A stretch of 64,000 bases of DNA from Brachionus rotundiformis (Eukaryota > Rotifera > Eurotatoria > Ploima > Brachionidae). The stretch covers positions 4,379,710 through 4,443,709 of the forward strand of contig JAESIW010000020.1 in assembly GCA_016802295.1 (NCBI GenBank), in the 5' to 3' direction. The translations under genes were made by a program, and so were the position numbers. The first letter of the stretch is position 1. Every line of letters starts with the position of its first letter. The notes under the pieces are model-generated. The model was given only the letters and a program-made list of their open reading frames with translations, did not search any database and was not told the DNA's origin. Of the stretch, positions 49,455 to 63,300 are shown piece by piece.

Positions 49455-52400
49455 TCCAATTTTTTTAATTTTTTAATAAAATTACTTCTTTTATTCAAAA
49501 TATTTAGGATAAGTTTATTTTAGATTTAACTATTCTAATTATTATTGACCTGAAGCTTTTAAAAATAGATTTTGTATAGGAAAAAAATGGCAATGCTTTG
49601 CACAATAACATTTTGGATAAATACTTTTTTAGGCCAGAAATAAAAAACCTATTTTTAAATTTAAAATCGATTTGTATCCTTGATAAAGCTATAAAAAATA
49701 AGCCATGATTTGGAAATTATTGATTGGAAATAAATTTTAGATATCTGATTGAGATTTGTCATTTAATTATTTTTTAAAATGAATCAAATTAGCAATTGAT
49801 GTTTTTGTTACAAATTTATAAAATACACAAAATCTGAAGTCAAAATGCCATTCAATTTTGTAGATGATTTTTTGCCAAAAACCTTAAAAGCATGTGGAAA
49901 AATCATTGAATAAGAATTATAATTATCTATTTGAAAATTTGAAACGGTATTTTTTTCTAAATTTTATTTCCAAATTTAGTTTTTTTGTAAATATGACTAA
50001 ATAGATCTACTTTTCATATTTAAATTTCATTTGTTTTACCAATGAATCATTTCAACAATTTTTTTTTAGACAAGACTCTTAACTATTTGAAAAAATTATA
50101 TCCAGTTGATAATTTAATTTTAGCTTATTTTATATTTACTTAAAATAAAATTCCATGCAGAAAATTTGAATTTTTTAGCTAAAGATTAATTAGAAAGTGT
50201 GAATAAGAATAAATAATAATATTTTTGAAATTGGTTAGATTGCATTATTTATCTTTTTTACCAAATATTGATATTTTTTCTCTCAATTTCAAATCCTCAA
50301 GTGATTAGACTAAAATTAGATCAATTTAACACAAATATTTCGAGTGGAAATTATTGAAAAAATTAATCAAGTAACTCTTTGATCATTAAAAATGAAACAT
50401 TTTTTAAGTATTTAGCATTTTATAGAAATTATGGTTCCAATTTTTCTTTTCTGTTCATCAGTGTTATCAATTTTGATTTTGTATTTTTTTTATGAGCCAT
50501 GTAACAGCAATTCGGACAAAAAAGGAAAACCCAAGCAAAAAAAAAACATAAGAAGCAAAGGTTGTTCTAAAAAATAAAATTGATGCTCTTTTCCGATATG
50601 GTTACTATTTTTGTTTATTTTCGAAAATTTGTTATGTAAAGAGCAATATATTACTCAAAATGAAATCGGAATAATCAAATGATTTTTTTTAATATGGTTT
50701 ATTTTTTTTCAAGTTTTTTTTTGTTTTATTATGCAACGTTTGTCAGAATTTTTATGTTATTATTATATTTTAAATAAAAAAAATTTGCTTGACCAATTAT
50801 TTTTAATTATGAAAACTAATTTATTTTTTTTTCAATTTAATAATGCGTTTCAAAAAGATATATGTTCGATTTTAAGAATAGACTTGTGAAATGTGATCTT
50901 TTGCGTTTTAAATTTTTGAGAAAAGATTACTTTTATTCTATCTTTGTTAGGTTTAAAAAAATTAGGACTCCTTTCTTTTTATGGGTAAATTTCAAACTCT
51001 TGTATTATCTTAAAGAAATATTATTTAATAAATTAATTAGAAATTGACAAAAAATTAATGTTAGAAAATTTTATTTCATTTTTAAAATTATAATTTCTTA
51101 AAGTTAAGAGTTTGGAAATTTTTTATTTTAAAAAGTTGTCTGATGCTATTTTTATGCCGGTTTTCTCATGTAATAAGAATGTCTTACGGTTATATTTGAT
51201 TTGCATGTCATTTACTGTCAATAAAAATTACCGTCCTGATATAAATTACATATCACACTCAAATATCTATATATAATAAGTATTTCTTATTAATTTTTCA
51301 ATAAAAACATAGTTTACGAATTTAAAATCTCAGTGAGCTGAAAAACAAACGAAATTTAATTTACAAACATTATTTATTATTATTTAATTCAATTAATCAA
51401 AATTTAAATTTCGTTAATGAAGGCTCGGATTTACAGATTTCATGAAGATAATTAAATTGTAAAATAAGGCCTTAATTTATTGGCAAAATTCTAAAATGAC
51501 ATGATTATTATTTGGATTAGATTACGATCAAATTATATCAGAAAAACTAATAGATAATAATCGGCTTTATTTAAATTTATTCTATCGAACACTCACTAGG
51601 ATCTAATCCATTATTTAAAAAATTTGAAATATGCATTAACTTTTTTATGATTTTTTTCTTAATCTAAAATCGTAATATAAATGTTATAAGTCATTCTGTA
51701 TCCCATCATAAAATCGAATTTTTATTAATATATGTTAAGTCAATTGTGATTAATTAGCGTTTTTAATTTTTTTTTTGCTTTAATGGAAACTTTTTTATTC
51801 TAAAATAAAATACAAATTTTAATTCAATTTAATTAAGTTTTTTGATCGGTTATACTTTACTTTAATTTCATTACCTAAGATTGTTATGTTGGTAATTAAC
51901 GTTGATCTAAAGAAAAAATACCACGTTCAAATGCCATATTTAAATGATTAATAGGTAACAAGTTTCCTAATGTTTTCAATTTATGAGTTTAAAATATCTA
52001 CTTTATCAAGATTGTGAAAAGATACAGATAATTTTAGATTTGTTTTAATTTAAATTCCCTAGAATCTGGTTTCCAATCTTCAATCTAGTAATTCTAAATC
52101 TTACTTAATATTTTTTAATACCAACATTTTATGTTAAATATAGAAAATTTTTTTGGGCATTTAATTTTGGAGCATAATTAGGCAAAAAATTAATTGTAAA
52201 CCTAAAGTTTTTTTAGAACATATTTTTAGACAAAAATATTTATAAGTTATAACTAAATTGAATTAAGTACTTTTATTTTCAGGAGGCGCGACAAATTTGC
52301 TAATAACAAAATAAGCAAAAAGAATCTAGAAATTGGTAAATTTTAAATTTTAGCATTAAAATGCTATTCACTAAAATATACATTTAAATAAAATTAAATT

Positions 52401-53899
52401 TTAACAATGCTAATTTTTTTAATTAAGTAAATATTCAAATTTATATCCATAAAATTCTAGAAATTAAAAGTATTAATAAACAGACACAATCAAATTTTAA
52501 AAAGCCTAGATACAATAACAAATTTATTTTCTTTATTAAATCTATAAAAAAATTACAGTAAATACAAATTTTTATTAGTCAGTTAAGCTATCTATTAACC
52601 TTTCGTATTTTTTGTTCAAGATGTGTTGTAATTTTTTTAAATATGATAAACCTATCAGTGGCATTAATTAAAATTTTATACAGCTTTAAGGAAAAAAATA
52701 CCCACAGTACCAAAACAAGCAATTTAAAACTGAATTAACAAATACTCAACAGTGTATATTTAGACATATAATGAGAGAAAAAATAAAAATTTAATGGCAT
52801 ATCTACTAAGATGAATGCATAATAATTTCCGAGCACCGAAATAGTGGTTTCAAATTTCTTTATAAATAATTAAAAAATAAAAAGGAAAATGTATGATATT
52901 TTTCCTTGATGAGTTAAATTTTTTTCATCAAAAACAGCACCACATTAAACAAACGTAAGAATTTTATCGAATTCCAATTTAAAAAAATCATCACGCTCAG
53001 CTGTATTTTATAATGTACATATTTTCTTAATGTATTTGAAAACTAATTATAAATATTTTCCTCCCTTGTATATTCAATCTTAAGCTTTCAATATAAATTA
53101 TGAAAAATATATTAAAATATATGAATACATAGCTTTTAGGTATCTAATAAACTTGTGGAATATTTCTATGTTCGAAATAAATTTCAATCGATCAAAAAGG
53201 ACATATGTTGACTAAGCGATAATTTAGCCAGAATTAAGATGCGCTCAATTTCGAATCGCGCTGACAAATTTTGTAAGTGATTGTTTGAAAAATACCAAGT
53301 TTAGGCCCTAGATATTGCCAAAGATATGGTCAACATTAATCTAAAGATTAAAATTTTTTCAAAATTTTTATTTGAATAGTTTTTTAAAAATAGATTTTTT
53401 TTAGAGCAGATAAGTAAATTTTTGAATTCTAAAAATTCAAGAAGATTCAAAAATAGGTCCAAATTATGTAGAAAAAATTTCAAGATAACTTTTTAAACAA
53501 ATTTTTAGTTATTTTTTACCAGGTCAGTCAAAAAATTGATATTTTGTACCTTAATTACCATCTTATTATTTCAAATAAAAGCATTATAATTCCTGTTTTA
53601 AACATGTAGCATTAATTAGATGAAAATTAATTAATTTTATTTCAATGAATTCTTTAATAATTATCTTAATGTTTGTTCTGAAATATCTAATTTAAAAATA
53701 ATCATATTACACATATTTTTCAAAGCAAATGATTTTAAACGTGACAGAACCTGCTTATTCAATTTAAATTATAAAAAAGACTTAATTATTAAAATAGATT
53801 AAGAATTTTTATTTGAAATTTGCCTCTTTACATGTAAAAATAGAATTATTGTTTTTAGATTAAATAAATTAATGCTTCAAATAATTTAAATTAATAATC
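49455..53899. other. 4.4-kb AT-rich intergenic region
   Basis: Between divergent kynureninase copy 2 and the BTB gene. Two exon-like islands are noted as findings (52291-52336 and 53214-53270); otherwise no recognisable coding, RNA or mobile element. Homopolymer A/T runs are frequent. Confidence 0.5.
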
Positions 53900-55348
53900 A
53901 TGTCTAATTCGAATATTTCATCCAATTCGAATAGCAATTTAAATGGAATCGGCCAAATGAATATGAACTTAAGTACTTCTTCATCGTGCAAGCAGTTGGT
54001 GAACAAAGATCGAGTAACTTTGGTGGTGGACGAGACTCCGTTTGTTGTAGATGTAAAATTGTTGATCAATCACCAAAATACTCTTTTGGGACGAATGTTT
54101 TCAAGCAAAAATTTCGAGCTTAAGCCAAATAGTCGTGGCGAATATGACATTGGACGAGGCACGTGCCTCACTTCCTCTATCTTTCGAATCATACTTGTAT
54201 GTACTGATAATTAGATGCTTTTTAATTGTTTAAAAGTGAAATTTACTTTTAAATTAAAGGACTATTATAGATATGGTGTTATAAAATGCCCACCTACCAT
54301 CTCAGTGCCTGAGCTTAGGGAATCATGTGATTATTTGATGATTCCATTTGATGCAAATACAATCAAATGCCAAGATTTAAGTAAGGAAATAAAATTACTT
54401 AAATTAAAATAGTTTAAAAATTTTATTTTTAATTTTTTTTTTAAATAGGAGGTTTTCTTCATGAGCTGAGCAACGAAGGGGCCAAAAATCAGTTTGATTA
54501 TTATTTAGAGAAGTTAATATTTCCAGTTTTGATACAAGAGACCAACAAAGGTGAGCGCGAGTGCCACATAGTTGTCTTGTGTGAGGATGACATAATAGAA
54601 TGGGATCCTGAGTATCCACCTCAAATGGGAGAGCAATATTCTCAGAGTAAATGGTTTAAGGTTCCAATATAAGAATAAATATCTAAAAATTTTATTTATT
54701 TAAGTAATTTATAGCACCAATTTGTACAGATTTTTTAAATATATTGAAAACCGTGATGTGGCCAAGCAGGTTTTAAAGGATCGAGGTCTAAAAAAATTGC
54801 GTCTAGGCATAGAGGGTTATCCTACTCATAAAGAAAAAGTGAGGCTTCGAACCGGAAGTAAGCCCGAAGTTATTTACAATTACGTGCAACGACCATTTAT
54901 TCACATGTCTTGGGAAAAAGAAGAGGCAAAAAGTCGTCACGTAGATTTTCAGTGTGTCAAGAGCAAGTCGATCACAAATTTGGCCGAAGCCGCAGCCGAG
55001 TCCATTCAAGATCTTGAGCTTGTGCATACCGAAAACCAGCTCAATCCACTTAATCAAACTGATAACGAGCTAAACGCTATTGAAATTGATGGAGAATCAG
55101 TCTTATCAAATAACCCGATCGCGGTGTCTCCTGCAGCAGCAGCTATAATCGACGGTGTGTCCTCATTAAATCACCATCTTCATCATCATTTTAGCCAACA
55201 CAGGAACTCATCCTATTCAAACCATTCTTCACTTCAAGCAGGACAGTCTAATTCATTAAGAACTAGTTCAAATAACAGTATAAATTCAAATAATAGTAAT
55301 AATAATAGTAGAGAAAATTTTAGTCAATTTCAAAATAATACAGAATAA
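53900..55348 (+). CDS. BTBD10: BTBD10/KCTD20-like BTB domain protein
   Basis: Four coding exons: 53900..54196, 54260..54380, 54449..54646, 54705..55348, sum 1260 nt or 419 aa. BTBD10/KCTD20 proteins activate Akt signalling by shielding it from PP2A (known for mammalian members). After an Asn/Ser-rich N-terminus (about 35 aa), the BTB-like fold starts at DRVTLVVDETPFVVD with NTLLGRMF, then ILDYYRYGVIKCPP and VPELRESCDYLMIPF. The C-terminal half is strikingly conserved: ERECHIVVL, EYPPQMGEQYSQ, NLYRFFKYIENRDVAKQVLK, LRLGIEGYPTHKEKV, YNYVQRPFIHMSWEKEE and RHVDFQCVKSKSITNLAEAA. The final 100 aa are low-complexity (His, Ser, Asn). The true start could lie further upstream, since family members have a longer N-terminus. 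BTBD10 and KCTD20 are not distinguishable here. Confidence 0.92.
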
Positions 55349-55489
55349 TGGCTGGGACATAATCTGAGATCCTAAGTGTTTTTAAATTTTTAAAAATATT
55401 TTACTTTTGCTTTAAAAATGTTTAAATTTTGTATAATGAGATTTTCGTTTTTAAAAAAAGAAGCTATTTAACTCATGTTGTTTGTTTGC

Positions 55490-55495
55490 AATAAA
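55490..55495 (+). terminator. Poly(A) signal of the BTBD10-like gene
   Basis: AATAAA about 140 nt after the stop codon, preceded by a T-rich segment. Confidence 0.45.
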
Positions 55496-56479
55496 AGAGA
55501 TCTTATTTAATTAAAAATTAACAAAGATTATATCTTTTAGAAGTTATGAATTTGATTAAAATTTCTCTTATTAATATGTTTTATTTTATATATTTACTTT
55601 TATCTAAAAATGACTTAATTTCACTTTAAAATAAATATCTTATACCTAATTTTATTATTCAATTATCAAAATCGTTTAATAAAAAATAATAAAACAATAA
55701 ATTTTTAAATTATTTTAACTAAAAATAAAACTAATTTATAAAGTATTTTTTAAGCGATTAAATTAAGGTCGCAAGTAGTAAAGTGGTTCTCCATAATTTT
55801 AAAGTATTAAATCAGTTAAAAGTATAAAAGCATATTACCATTTCTGAAAAAAGGAAGAAAAGCCAAATATATATATATATTTCTAAATCTAATTCTTAAT
55901 ATTTTTCTACAATTTTTATTTTTATTTAATTTTTATAAAAATTATTTTTTAGTTTCAATTTGTTTATAAATATAGCAAAAAATAAAAGCAAATACACCTA
56001 AGAAACAATTTTTATTTTCTCAAAATTTGCTTAGATGGTTCACTTGGCGAAAAATAGCGCTCTGTTGCCTCATTAGATACTCAAAACCATTTTAAAGTCA
56101 TCATTATAAGATAATTGCAAATTGGAAATGTTTGTCGAAATTGGAACTTGCTGATTAAAATAATTACTGCCATGTATTTGACCATTCAGATTGAAATATA
56201 TCATAGATTGAAATAAATTTCATCGTTCATTATCGATTTTGTCAATCATTTTCCTATTTTAGTTAAATTATCTCGTACTACAGAGATAAAAATGATATAT
56301 ATCCAAGATTTGACCATAATACCAAAAGCTTTCATTCTTTGGGATTTTTTCGTTTTTTTAAGTGCTATAATCTCTTATGGTAAATTTTTAATATCATAAT
56401 GAAATTATCTCGACGTATTGATTTCGTCAAAAATTTTTTTAAAAAATTTCTTTAATTAAACAATACTCCGTGATAATCA

Positions 56480-56577
56480 ATTAATAAAAATACTATAGAT
56501 ACTATAGCGTTCCCTATATGGGTTTTGGTCTGATGGTATAAACCACTATAGCTTATTATTATTATTATTATTATTAT
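56480..56577 (+). mobile_element. Possible solitary retroelement 3' end with (ATT)n tail
   Basis: GC-richer patch (ccctatatgggttttggtct near 56514) ending in AGCTTATTATT and an (ATT)n tract at 56553-56577. The LINE fragment at 59646-60142 also ends AGCTTATTATT. This suggests a severely 5'-truncated copy of a related element. No coding remains. Confidence 0.35.
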
Positions 56578-56985
56578 GAATAAATAAATTACCAAGAAGT
56601 TACACAAAAGCTCATTTTAATTTTTTTGAAAACGTTTCTTTTTAAATATTTAATTCAATTAAAAATAAATAATTTTTAATCGTGATTATGTTTTAGTCGA
56701 AATAAAGATAAAAGCTTACAATAAAAAAGTCAAACTTATCTTTTTTTAAAATTTATTATCAATATTTAGTTACAAATATATTCAAAATTTTTAAAAATAT
56801 TTCTTTTAGAAGAAAATTTATTATATTTAAATGAAAAGCATATTTTTAGACAAGTAAAATCTTGGATAGAATGAAAATAAATAAAAAAATATTATTGATT
56901 TCGTCAAAATATATTGTCTTGAAATAAATAATTTAAATTAAATCGATTTTATTAATTTTACTCAATTAATCTTTGATTTTTTAAA

Positions 56986-59900
56986 TCAATATTTGTGACT
57001 TGTTTCTTTAGCATATTGAGTATTTATCAAGCCTCTACAAGTTAAACTAAATTCATTAATTATTTCCTTGAATTTTCTTTTATTGTTTGATTCGCTTCAA
57101 AAAAAATATATTTTAAAAAAAAATTTAGAAAAAAAATATTCATTACCCAAGTATGGATTTGACGAAACCTTGTTTTTGATCTTTAGATAGATGTAGGCTT
57201 GGTGATTGAGATTCGCTTGCCGCAACCGACTGCTGGGTCATACCGTAGGGTTGAAAATCATTTTTAATTAATATTTGATTAAGCAAGCTATTTGTTAATT
57301 GCGGATATTCTTTAACAAATATGAACAATATTCCTGAAAGTATATCGACCAAATGTCGTGGTAATGCTCCGCTAATTCCCTTTTATAATTTTTAAATTTA
57401 AATTTTAAACCAATTATAGCTTTTTCTGCTTACAATCATAACTATTTGGAATAAATTTTGAGAATTTTTGTCTAAAAATTCTATTAGGTTGTTTTTAATT
57501 TTGGTAAATTTAACAAATTCTTCCTTAAACGGATATTTTTTTTAACCAAAAATTGAAGTTATAGATAAACTCACAATAAATGTTGCCACAGCTCTAAGAG
57601 TGTATTGTTCAGGTAGTTGTAATCCAAGTTGAGCTAAATTAATTAAAAAGCGAGGCTCATTAATATTTAAAAAAATTTTAATGTAGTTTAATTTTTCTAA
57701 TTTTTTATGATCCTCATTAATTTTAGAAAGGGTTTTTAAAACCCTTTTTTCAAAAATATAAGCTTGAATATTATCTCAAAGAAATAAAGTTATCAAAAAA
57801 TTCTCAAAGAAACTTAAATTTTTTATCATATTTTATATAAATTTTTTCTATTTCTTTTAATATTTTAGTATGAAATTATTGTAATTTAATTAATCAGTCG
57901 GGCTTAAAAAATGGTTAATAATTTTTCTTCTTTATTTAAGAAAATGTTAAAAATCTTTAAAAATCAAAGATAATTAAAACCTTGATTAAATATTTTAACT
58001 GATTTTTTAAAAAAATTATTTAAAAAATTTTAATTTTGACTAAATAGACGTTAAGAACTGAGCGATCAAAAAGCGTGACCAAATTTAAAAGTTTAAAAAA
58101 ATCTTACCAAATTTTAACAAATAAATTAGTGACTCTTCGTTCAGCTTTTCAAACAAGTCATAATATTTAGATTTTAAAAGCTAAACAATAAAATAAAATA
58201 ATTGTTATTAGAAATTTAGCCTTTTATTAAGAAATTACTTTAGCCAGACATGTACAGTATTGTTCAACCACATCAGTGTGATCATGAAACCAGTTCATAT
58301 CTAGAATACAAAATAGAATGTATTCTTTTAAGCTGAATGACTCTTACCTCTGGTCATTAGTTTCATGGCGTTCTGATAACTAAAAAGGAACAAATTTTCC
58401 AAGTTACTTTTATATTTGTCATTTTTCCACCAAATGATCAGAATTTGTCTGCACACTTCATATGCATATTTCCTCCACGAATTTTCGTTCAAAATATAAA
58501 ACATTTGTATTAATTCATTTAAAATGGCTTCAGTAATTTCATTCTCTGGTTGTGGATTGCTACTTGCTATATTCGACGATAATGTAACAGATATGCTCTC
58601 AAAAAGCTTGTCTATAATTACAAGATCATTGGGAAGATTGCGACCAATTATTTGCTTATAAATTGGAATTAATTTGATTAAAAGAGAGTTCACAATTGCT
58701 CTTTCATCGTTGGAAGAGTTGACTATCGCACCATGGCTGATACCAACTTGGAATGAAGTATTTACAGATGAAGCAGTTGAATCGTTCGCAGTCATAATAT
58801 CTGTACTATTGTGATTTTGCTGTCGTTGAATAAGGGATGACATTAGTTGAGACAACAAATTAAGAATATGACATGTCAAAGACTGAGTATTTTTATCTGT
58901 TTGTTTCAATTGAGCTAGTTCGTTTAGTTTCAAAATATAAGGCTCTACAATGTTCTGTAGCCAGTTGATAGACTTTTGGTATTCCACAATCAGCAAATCT
59001 GATAAACACATACCGATTATTGACATTAGACGATTTTCGTAATTTTGGGCCACAAAACCAGCCTTCAATGCTTCCTTAAATAATTGATTGTAATTAAAAA
59101 GTCTAATTTATCATACTTATAGATGAATAAAACAAAATAAAAATTAAAATTTAATTTTGATGAGATTGGTAAAATTATTAATTATATCTATTTCAATTAA
59201 ATTTTTTTTCCATGCAAATCTAATAAAATTTAATTTTTATAGAATAGCAGTTATTAGAGTTTTGATTTTAATTCTAAAAAGATTCTCATCATTTTTTTGA
59301 TTAAATTCTTGATATCATATTTCCTAAGACAATAAACTTTTGTCAAATGCTTTTCTTATAGATTTTAAAGAACACAAAAATTTTTTCAAAATGTTCCAAT
59401 AATTTAAATATTTTTTAACTTTTTTAAAAGACAATCAAATTTTAATCTTTGAATAGTAATTTTTAAAATGAGAGATTGATTCTAATTTCCGATATATTGA
59501 ATTTAGAATGACAATAAATCTTGAATATGAGTTTTAAACGTTTTATTGAAAAGAAGAATAATTATTGATTTGAGAAATAAATCTAATTGTACAATAACTA
59601 ATTACAAAAGAAAAGGGAAATAGTTTTAAAGGCTAGTTTATATAGATGCTTCCTCGTGAGGGCAAGTTATTGGCACTATTGCGAAATTTGCTGAGAATAT
59701 GCACCAAACTGGGTCTACCAACACTCCAAGAGCGTCGAATTAGAGATGACTTGATTCAATTTTTCAAACTTCAAAAAGGCATTAATCATGTAAGTTGGAT
59801 GATTACTACTGTGTCATGTAGCTCATTTGTTTCAGTTTGACACTGCTAAGGGAATCAGAGGCAACCTCATAAGAATCTCCGGTCAAGCCTCATCCAACTG

Positions 59901-62900
59901 CTCAAATGGTTAACAAATGGAATGGTAAATCTCCGGAATCAATAGAAGTCTCAACAGTCAATCAGTTCAAAGATATGAAAAATTTAAGTCAAGAGTTAAG
60001 AGGCCCTAATCTTCCGCCACGTATTTAAAGCATTAATCACAGACTTATTTGGCCTATTCTATCTACCTTTGATGTTTTCCTAATAAGACATCTCTGCAAG
60101 CCGCAAGCTTGCTGGAGCTTATTATTATTATTATTGTTATTAATTGGAAATTAATTTTTATTTAAAAAAAATCAAAATTTACTTACTTGACAAGTGGCAA
60201 TAATTTCATCAGCGAAAGAAGATAGATCACAATCATTGATGATATCTTTGACAGCAAAGCTAGCAGATTGAGTCACGGCTTCAGTTTTCAAACCCAAAAG
60301 ACAAAGCGAAATAGCGTTTGGTAACACATTTGGATTTCTTTCTAACCAACTCCCCAAGCTGCCAACAGCCAAGAGAGTCGTTGACAGAATATGCTTATTT
60401 GAGTATTTTATTTTTGGCAAAAGATCCACAAAAGTTATCAAATATATATCGTTCGAATAACTAAAATCTGGGCTGCATGATTCATTTAATTCACTAACCA
60501 CCGATTGTAGCATGTAAATCAGGGCCTCTTGAATTCGCCAATTATCTGGCTCTCTTTCAATGCATCCGACCAGTCTTTTCATCAAAAATTCGAGCATTAT
60601 TTCTCCAATTAATGAAATCATGTACACCATAGTATCGCCAATATCAATTCTATAGCATCTTAGGCGCTCTTTTTCTTCGTCACTCCAGTCGTCATAATTA
60701 TTTGCCAATTGAAGTTTTACTATAAAAATTTCTAATAAATTGATAAAAAATGGACGAAAAATAGCTTGAAGATCATTTGAAGTTTCTATACCCAAAAGGG
60801 TGTCCTTAAAGAAAAATTATCAAAAATGAACAGAATTAAAATGGTGTCATTTATCTAAACCTGCAAGGAATACCAAAAGACAAAAGTCAAATCAGAACTT
60901 TCTTCATCTACTGGAAAATTGCCCGGCATTGATGTTAAATTCTATATAAATTATTAAATAAAATAAAATGATTAAATAATATTTAAATTTAAATTATTAC
61001 CATGATTAAGTTCATGAATTGCAACAAAACCTGTTTTACTTGATCATTACCTGAAAGAAAACCGTCAAATAATACGCTTAATTGATTTTCTCCAAACGCT
61101 AAAACCAATTTTGTTAATACAACACATCCGTCCTTTGGTGAAAATAAAGATTAAACACTTTTTCAAATATATAAAAAATTGCCATCTTACATTATCTTTT
61201 TCTTCGATGAATTTTGTTAGCAAGTTTTGCAGTTCAAGAATTTTAGGCATATATTTAAAAATTGAGTTAGTATACCTATAAAAATTAATATATTATTTAT
61301 TTTTAAATATTTCTTATCTAAAAAACTAATTTGCTTTAAAATGTTCTATTATTTCTTAAATCGATTGTGTGAATAATACTACTAAAGTTAACAGATATGG
61401 ATTCGTTTTGATTTAATTATTAATGATTAAATAAAATACTCATAGACAAATAATATAAAATATATAAATTTTTTTTTCAATTTAAATATAGAAATTTAAA
61501 TATAGGAATTTTGTATTCTCAATATGTTGAGAATTTATGACAATTATTTGGCTATCTTATGATCGGGCAGTTTGTTAATGTAAACTGCTTTAAAAGAATC
61601 TAAAATTTTGATGAAATACAAATAATTAACTTTTTTCAAAAAAATTGGTTTTAAGGGCGATGTTAAGTTTAGTATCAAAAAAATCAAAGCATCCGAATAT
61701 CAATTTAAAAAGAGTATTTTATTTAAGAAAATACAATTGTAAACTTGAGTAAAATTACTTTTTAGAATTTTTTACACTTTTAATTCTATCAAATTTTCAA
61801 TAAAACGAAAGTTATAAATTCTGAAAAAATTGATATATTGATTTTTGATACAAAACTTAACATCGCCGTTTTAAGCTGTTATTCAAATAATTATTTTAAT
61901 GAAGATTTATTTATTACTCAGCTAAAATACTCTATATCATTTAGAATCATATAGAAATTTAGATTAACTTTTTCAAATATATTTTAAAAAATAATACTTG
62001 AGATTATCCTCTGAACTAAAAAGACTTGTTAAACATTCGGCCGATTGATCAAACAAACTATCATTATAAATGTATACGAATAAATAATCAATAAATTGCT
62101 GAATCTCATCCATTTGGATACCAAACTCAATCCAGCTGGTTAAGCATTTAATTGAGTTTTCGATCATGTTAAAGTAGAGCGATGAGGTTGACAAGAGCAC
62201 GTTTGGTGGAAGATTATTAAAACTATTAAATAAATTTAGCAAATAGTCTTTAATAATATGAAAATTTTTTTTTAATTGAGAATTTATTTGAGTTCGCTTG
62301 AATTTGTTTAAATTTGATAAAGTGGAATATTCTTCTGGTAAAAGAGTAATGAGATCTATCACGATAAGAATTAGTTGGTTGCGTTGATCTTCGTGTTTTT
62401 CAGGTTCGCTGATACAATTCGGAATGGTAAGAATTATATCTTGGATACAATTTTGCCACTGATCTTGGATAAGATACAAAGCCAATTTGGCAAGAGCCGA
62501 ATTTAACTTTCGCTGAATGAAACGAATTTGTTGATTTTTACTGTCCAAAAGAGATGTGGCATAAAGCAAAAGCTTTTCTAGTAGTTTGTTTTTTAGAGTA
62601 TCGTATTGATCGATTGGTACATCATTAAAATGCTTGGACACTTTATTATAAATACAACTTGCTCCATAGAATTGACAATTGGTTGACTTGTTCATGTCGA
62701 TAAGGTCCCAACCAAAAGACCAAGCTTCTGTCGAATTTTGGGCTAACTTTAACCATTGATCCAACTGTGGTTTATACTCATTTGTAACTTGGCTTGTAGC
62801 ATAAAATTCATTTACAATCTTTAATAAAACTTTATCAATATTTTTTCTAAATGAAAATAATAAATAAAAAATATCTTTGCAAAACTAATTTTTTATGATT

Positions 62901-63300
62901 TTTGATATTTGGTGGAAATTTGTGAAAAAAATAAAATAACATTAAAAAATCAAGATTCTATACCGACAAAATTGTATTAGAGTCATACAGTCATTCTTTT
63001 TATAGAATAAAAATAGGACTTAATAGCTCATTTTTGTATCAATAATGACTTTGAGTTATAACTGACTTGTCAAATTACTATAAATCTTAATTGCCAAATT
63101 ATAATCAAAAGGAAAATTGGTTGAAAATTATGTTTAATTAATTTTAAGGTGAAAATAAATTAAATTAAAAAAAATCTCAAATCAGAACTTGGATCTCAAG
63201 CAAGGTTTATGTCATAAAAAACTGTGCCTAATGTTTAAATCTAAAAAAAATATACTTTTTCGGCATTTTCCGTCGTGTATGGTATTTGGCTGATATCCAT
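56986..63300 (-). CDS. IPO13: Importin-13 (karyopherin beta family)
   Basis: Bidirectional nuclear transport receptor (imports Mago-Y14 and UBC9, exports eIF1A in known systems). Thirteen exons: 63300..63256, 62818..61998, 61275..61191, 61132..61001, 60941..60861, 60804..60187, 59074..58348, 58300..58239, 58180..58108, 57633..57575, 57523..57434, 57379..57147, 57094..56986, sum 3135 nt or 1044 aa (human 963). The N-terminus reads IPYTTENAEK then IVNEFYATS, QLDQWLKLAQ and SFGWDLI, aligning with the human first HEAT repeat. Also seen: FYGASCIYNKVSKHF, DLITLLPEEYSTLS, LVLAFGENQLSVL, SDLTFVFWYSLQ, RCYRIDIGDTMVYM and SLGSWLERNP. The last exon (NNKRKFKEIINEFSLTCRGL) matches the human C-terminus. 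An insertion of Ser/Asn-rich sequence near 58690-58810 explains part of the extra length. Exon 1 is 45 nt behind a 437-bp intron. Confidence 0.93.
59646..60142 (+). mobile_element. 5'-truncated non-LTR retrotransposon fragment, antisense inside an importin-13 intron
   Basis: Lies wholly within the 1.1-kb intron 60186..59075. Plus-strand translation gives LGLPTLQERRIRDDLIQFFK then LQKGINHVSW. After a frameshift it gives GIRGNLIRISGQAS, and after another NKWNGKSPESIEVSTVNQFK. This is the familiar extreme C-terminus of CR1/Jockey-like RT ORFs (L-LPTL-RR-R-DLI, then WN-LP-V, then FK). It ends in AGCTTATTATT and an (ATT)n tract at 60119-60142. Frameshifts and a stop show it is dead. The small open frame 59646-59840 is part of this remnant and not a gene. 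Confidence 0.8.

Larger units (their letters stand above)
55349..56985. other. Intergenic region between convergent BTB gene and importin-13
   Basis: AT-rich; contains the BTB-gene poly(A) signal (55490-55495), a short TA run near 55870, and a probable retroelement 3' tail at 56480-56577. No coding block seen. Confidence 0.5.

Noticed and set aside
57143..57146. Stop after KSILG as the end of importin-13
   Set aside because: A donor GG|GTAATG precedes it, and the next exon (57094..56986) matches the known importin-13 C-terminus in phase.
59646..59840. 64-codon frame as a host gene
   Set aside because: Recognised as the C-terminal part of a dead LINE; continuation lies in other frames.
62819..62846. 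Earlier acceptor (tttag at 62847) for importin-13 exon 2
   Set aside because: It breaks phase with exon 1 and duplicates the ENxxK segment; the acceptor at 62819 restores phase and family alignment.
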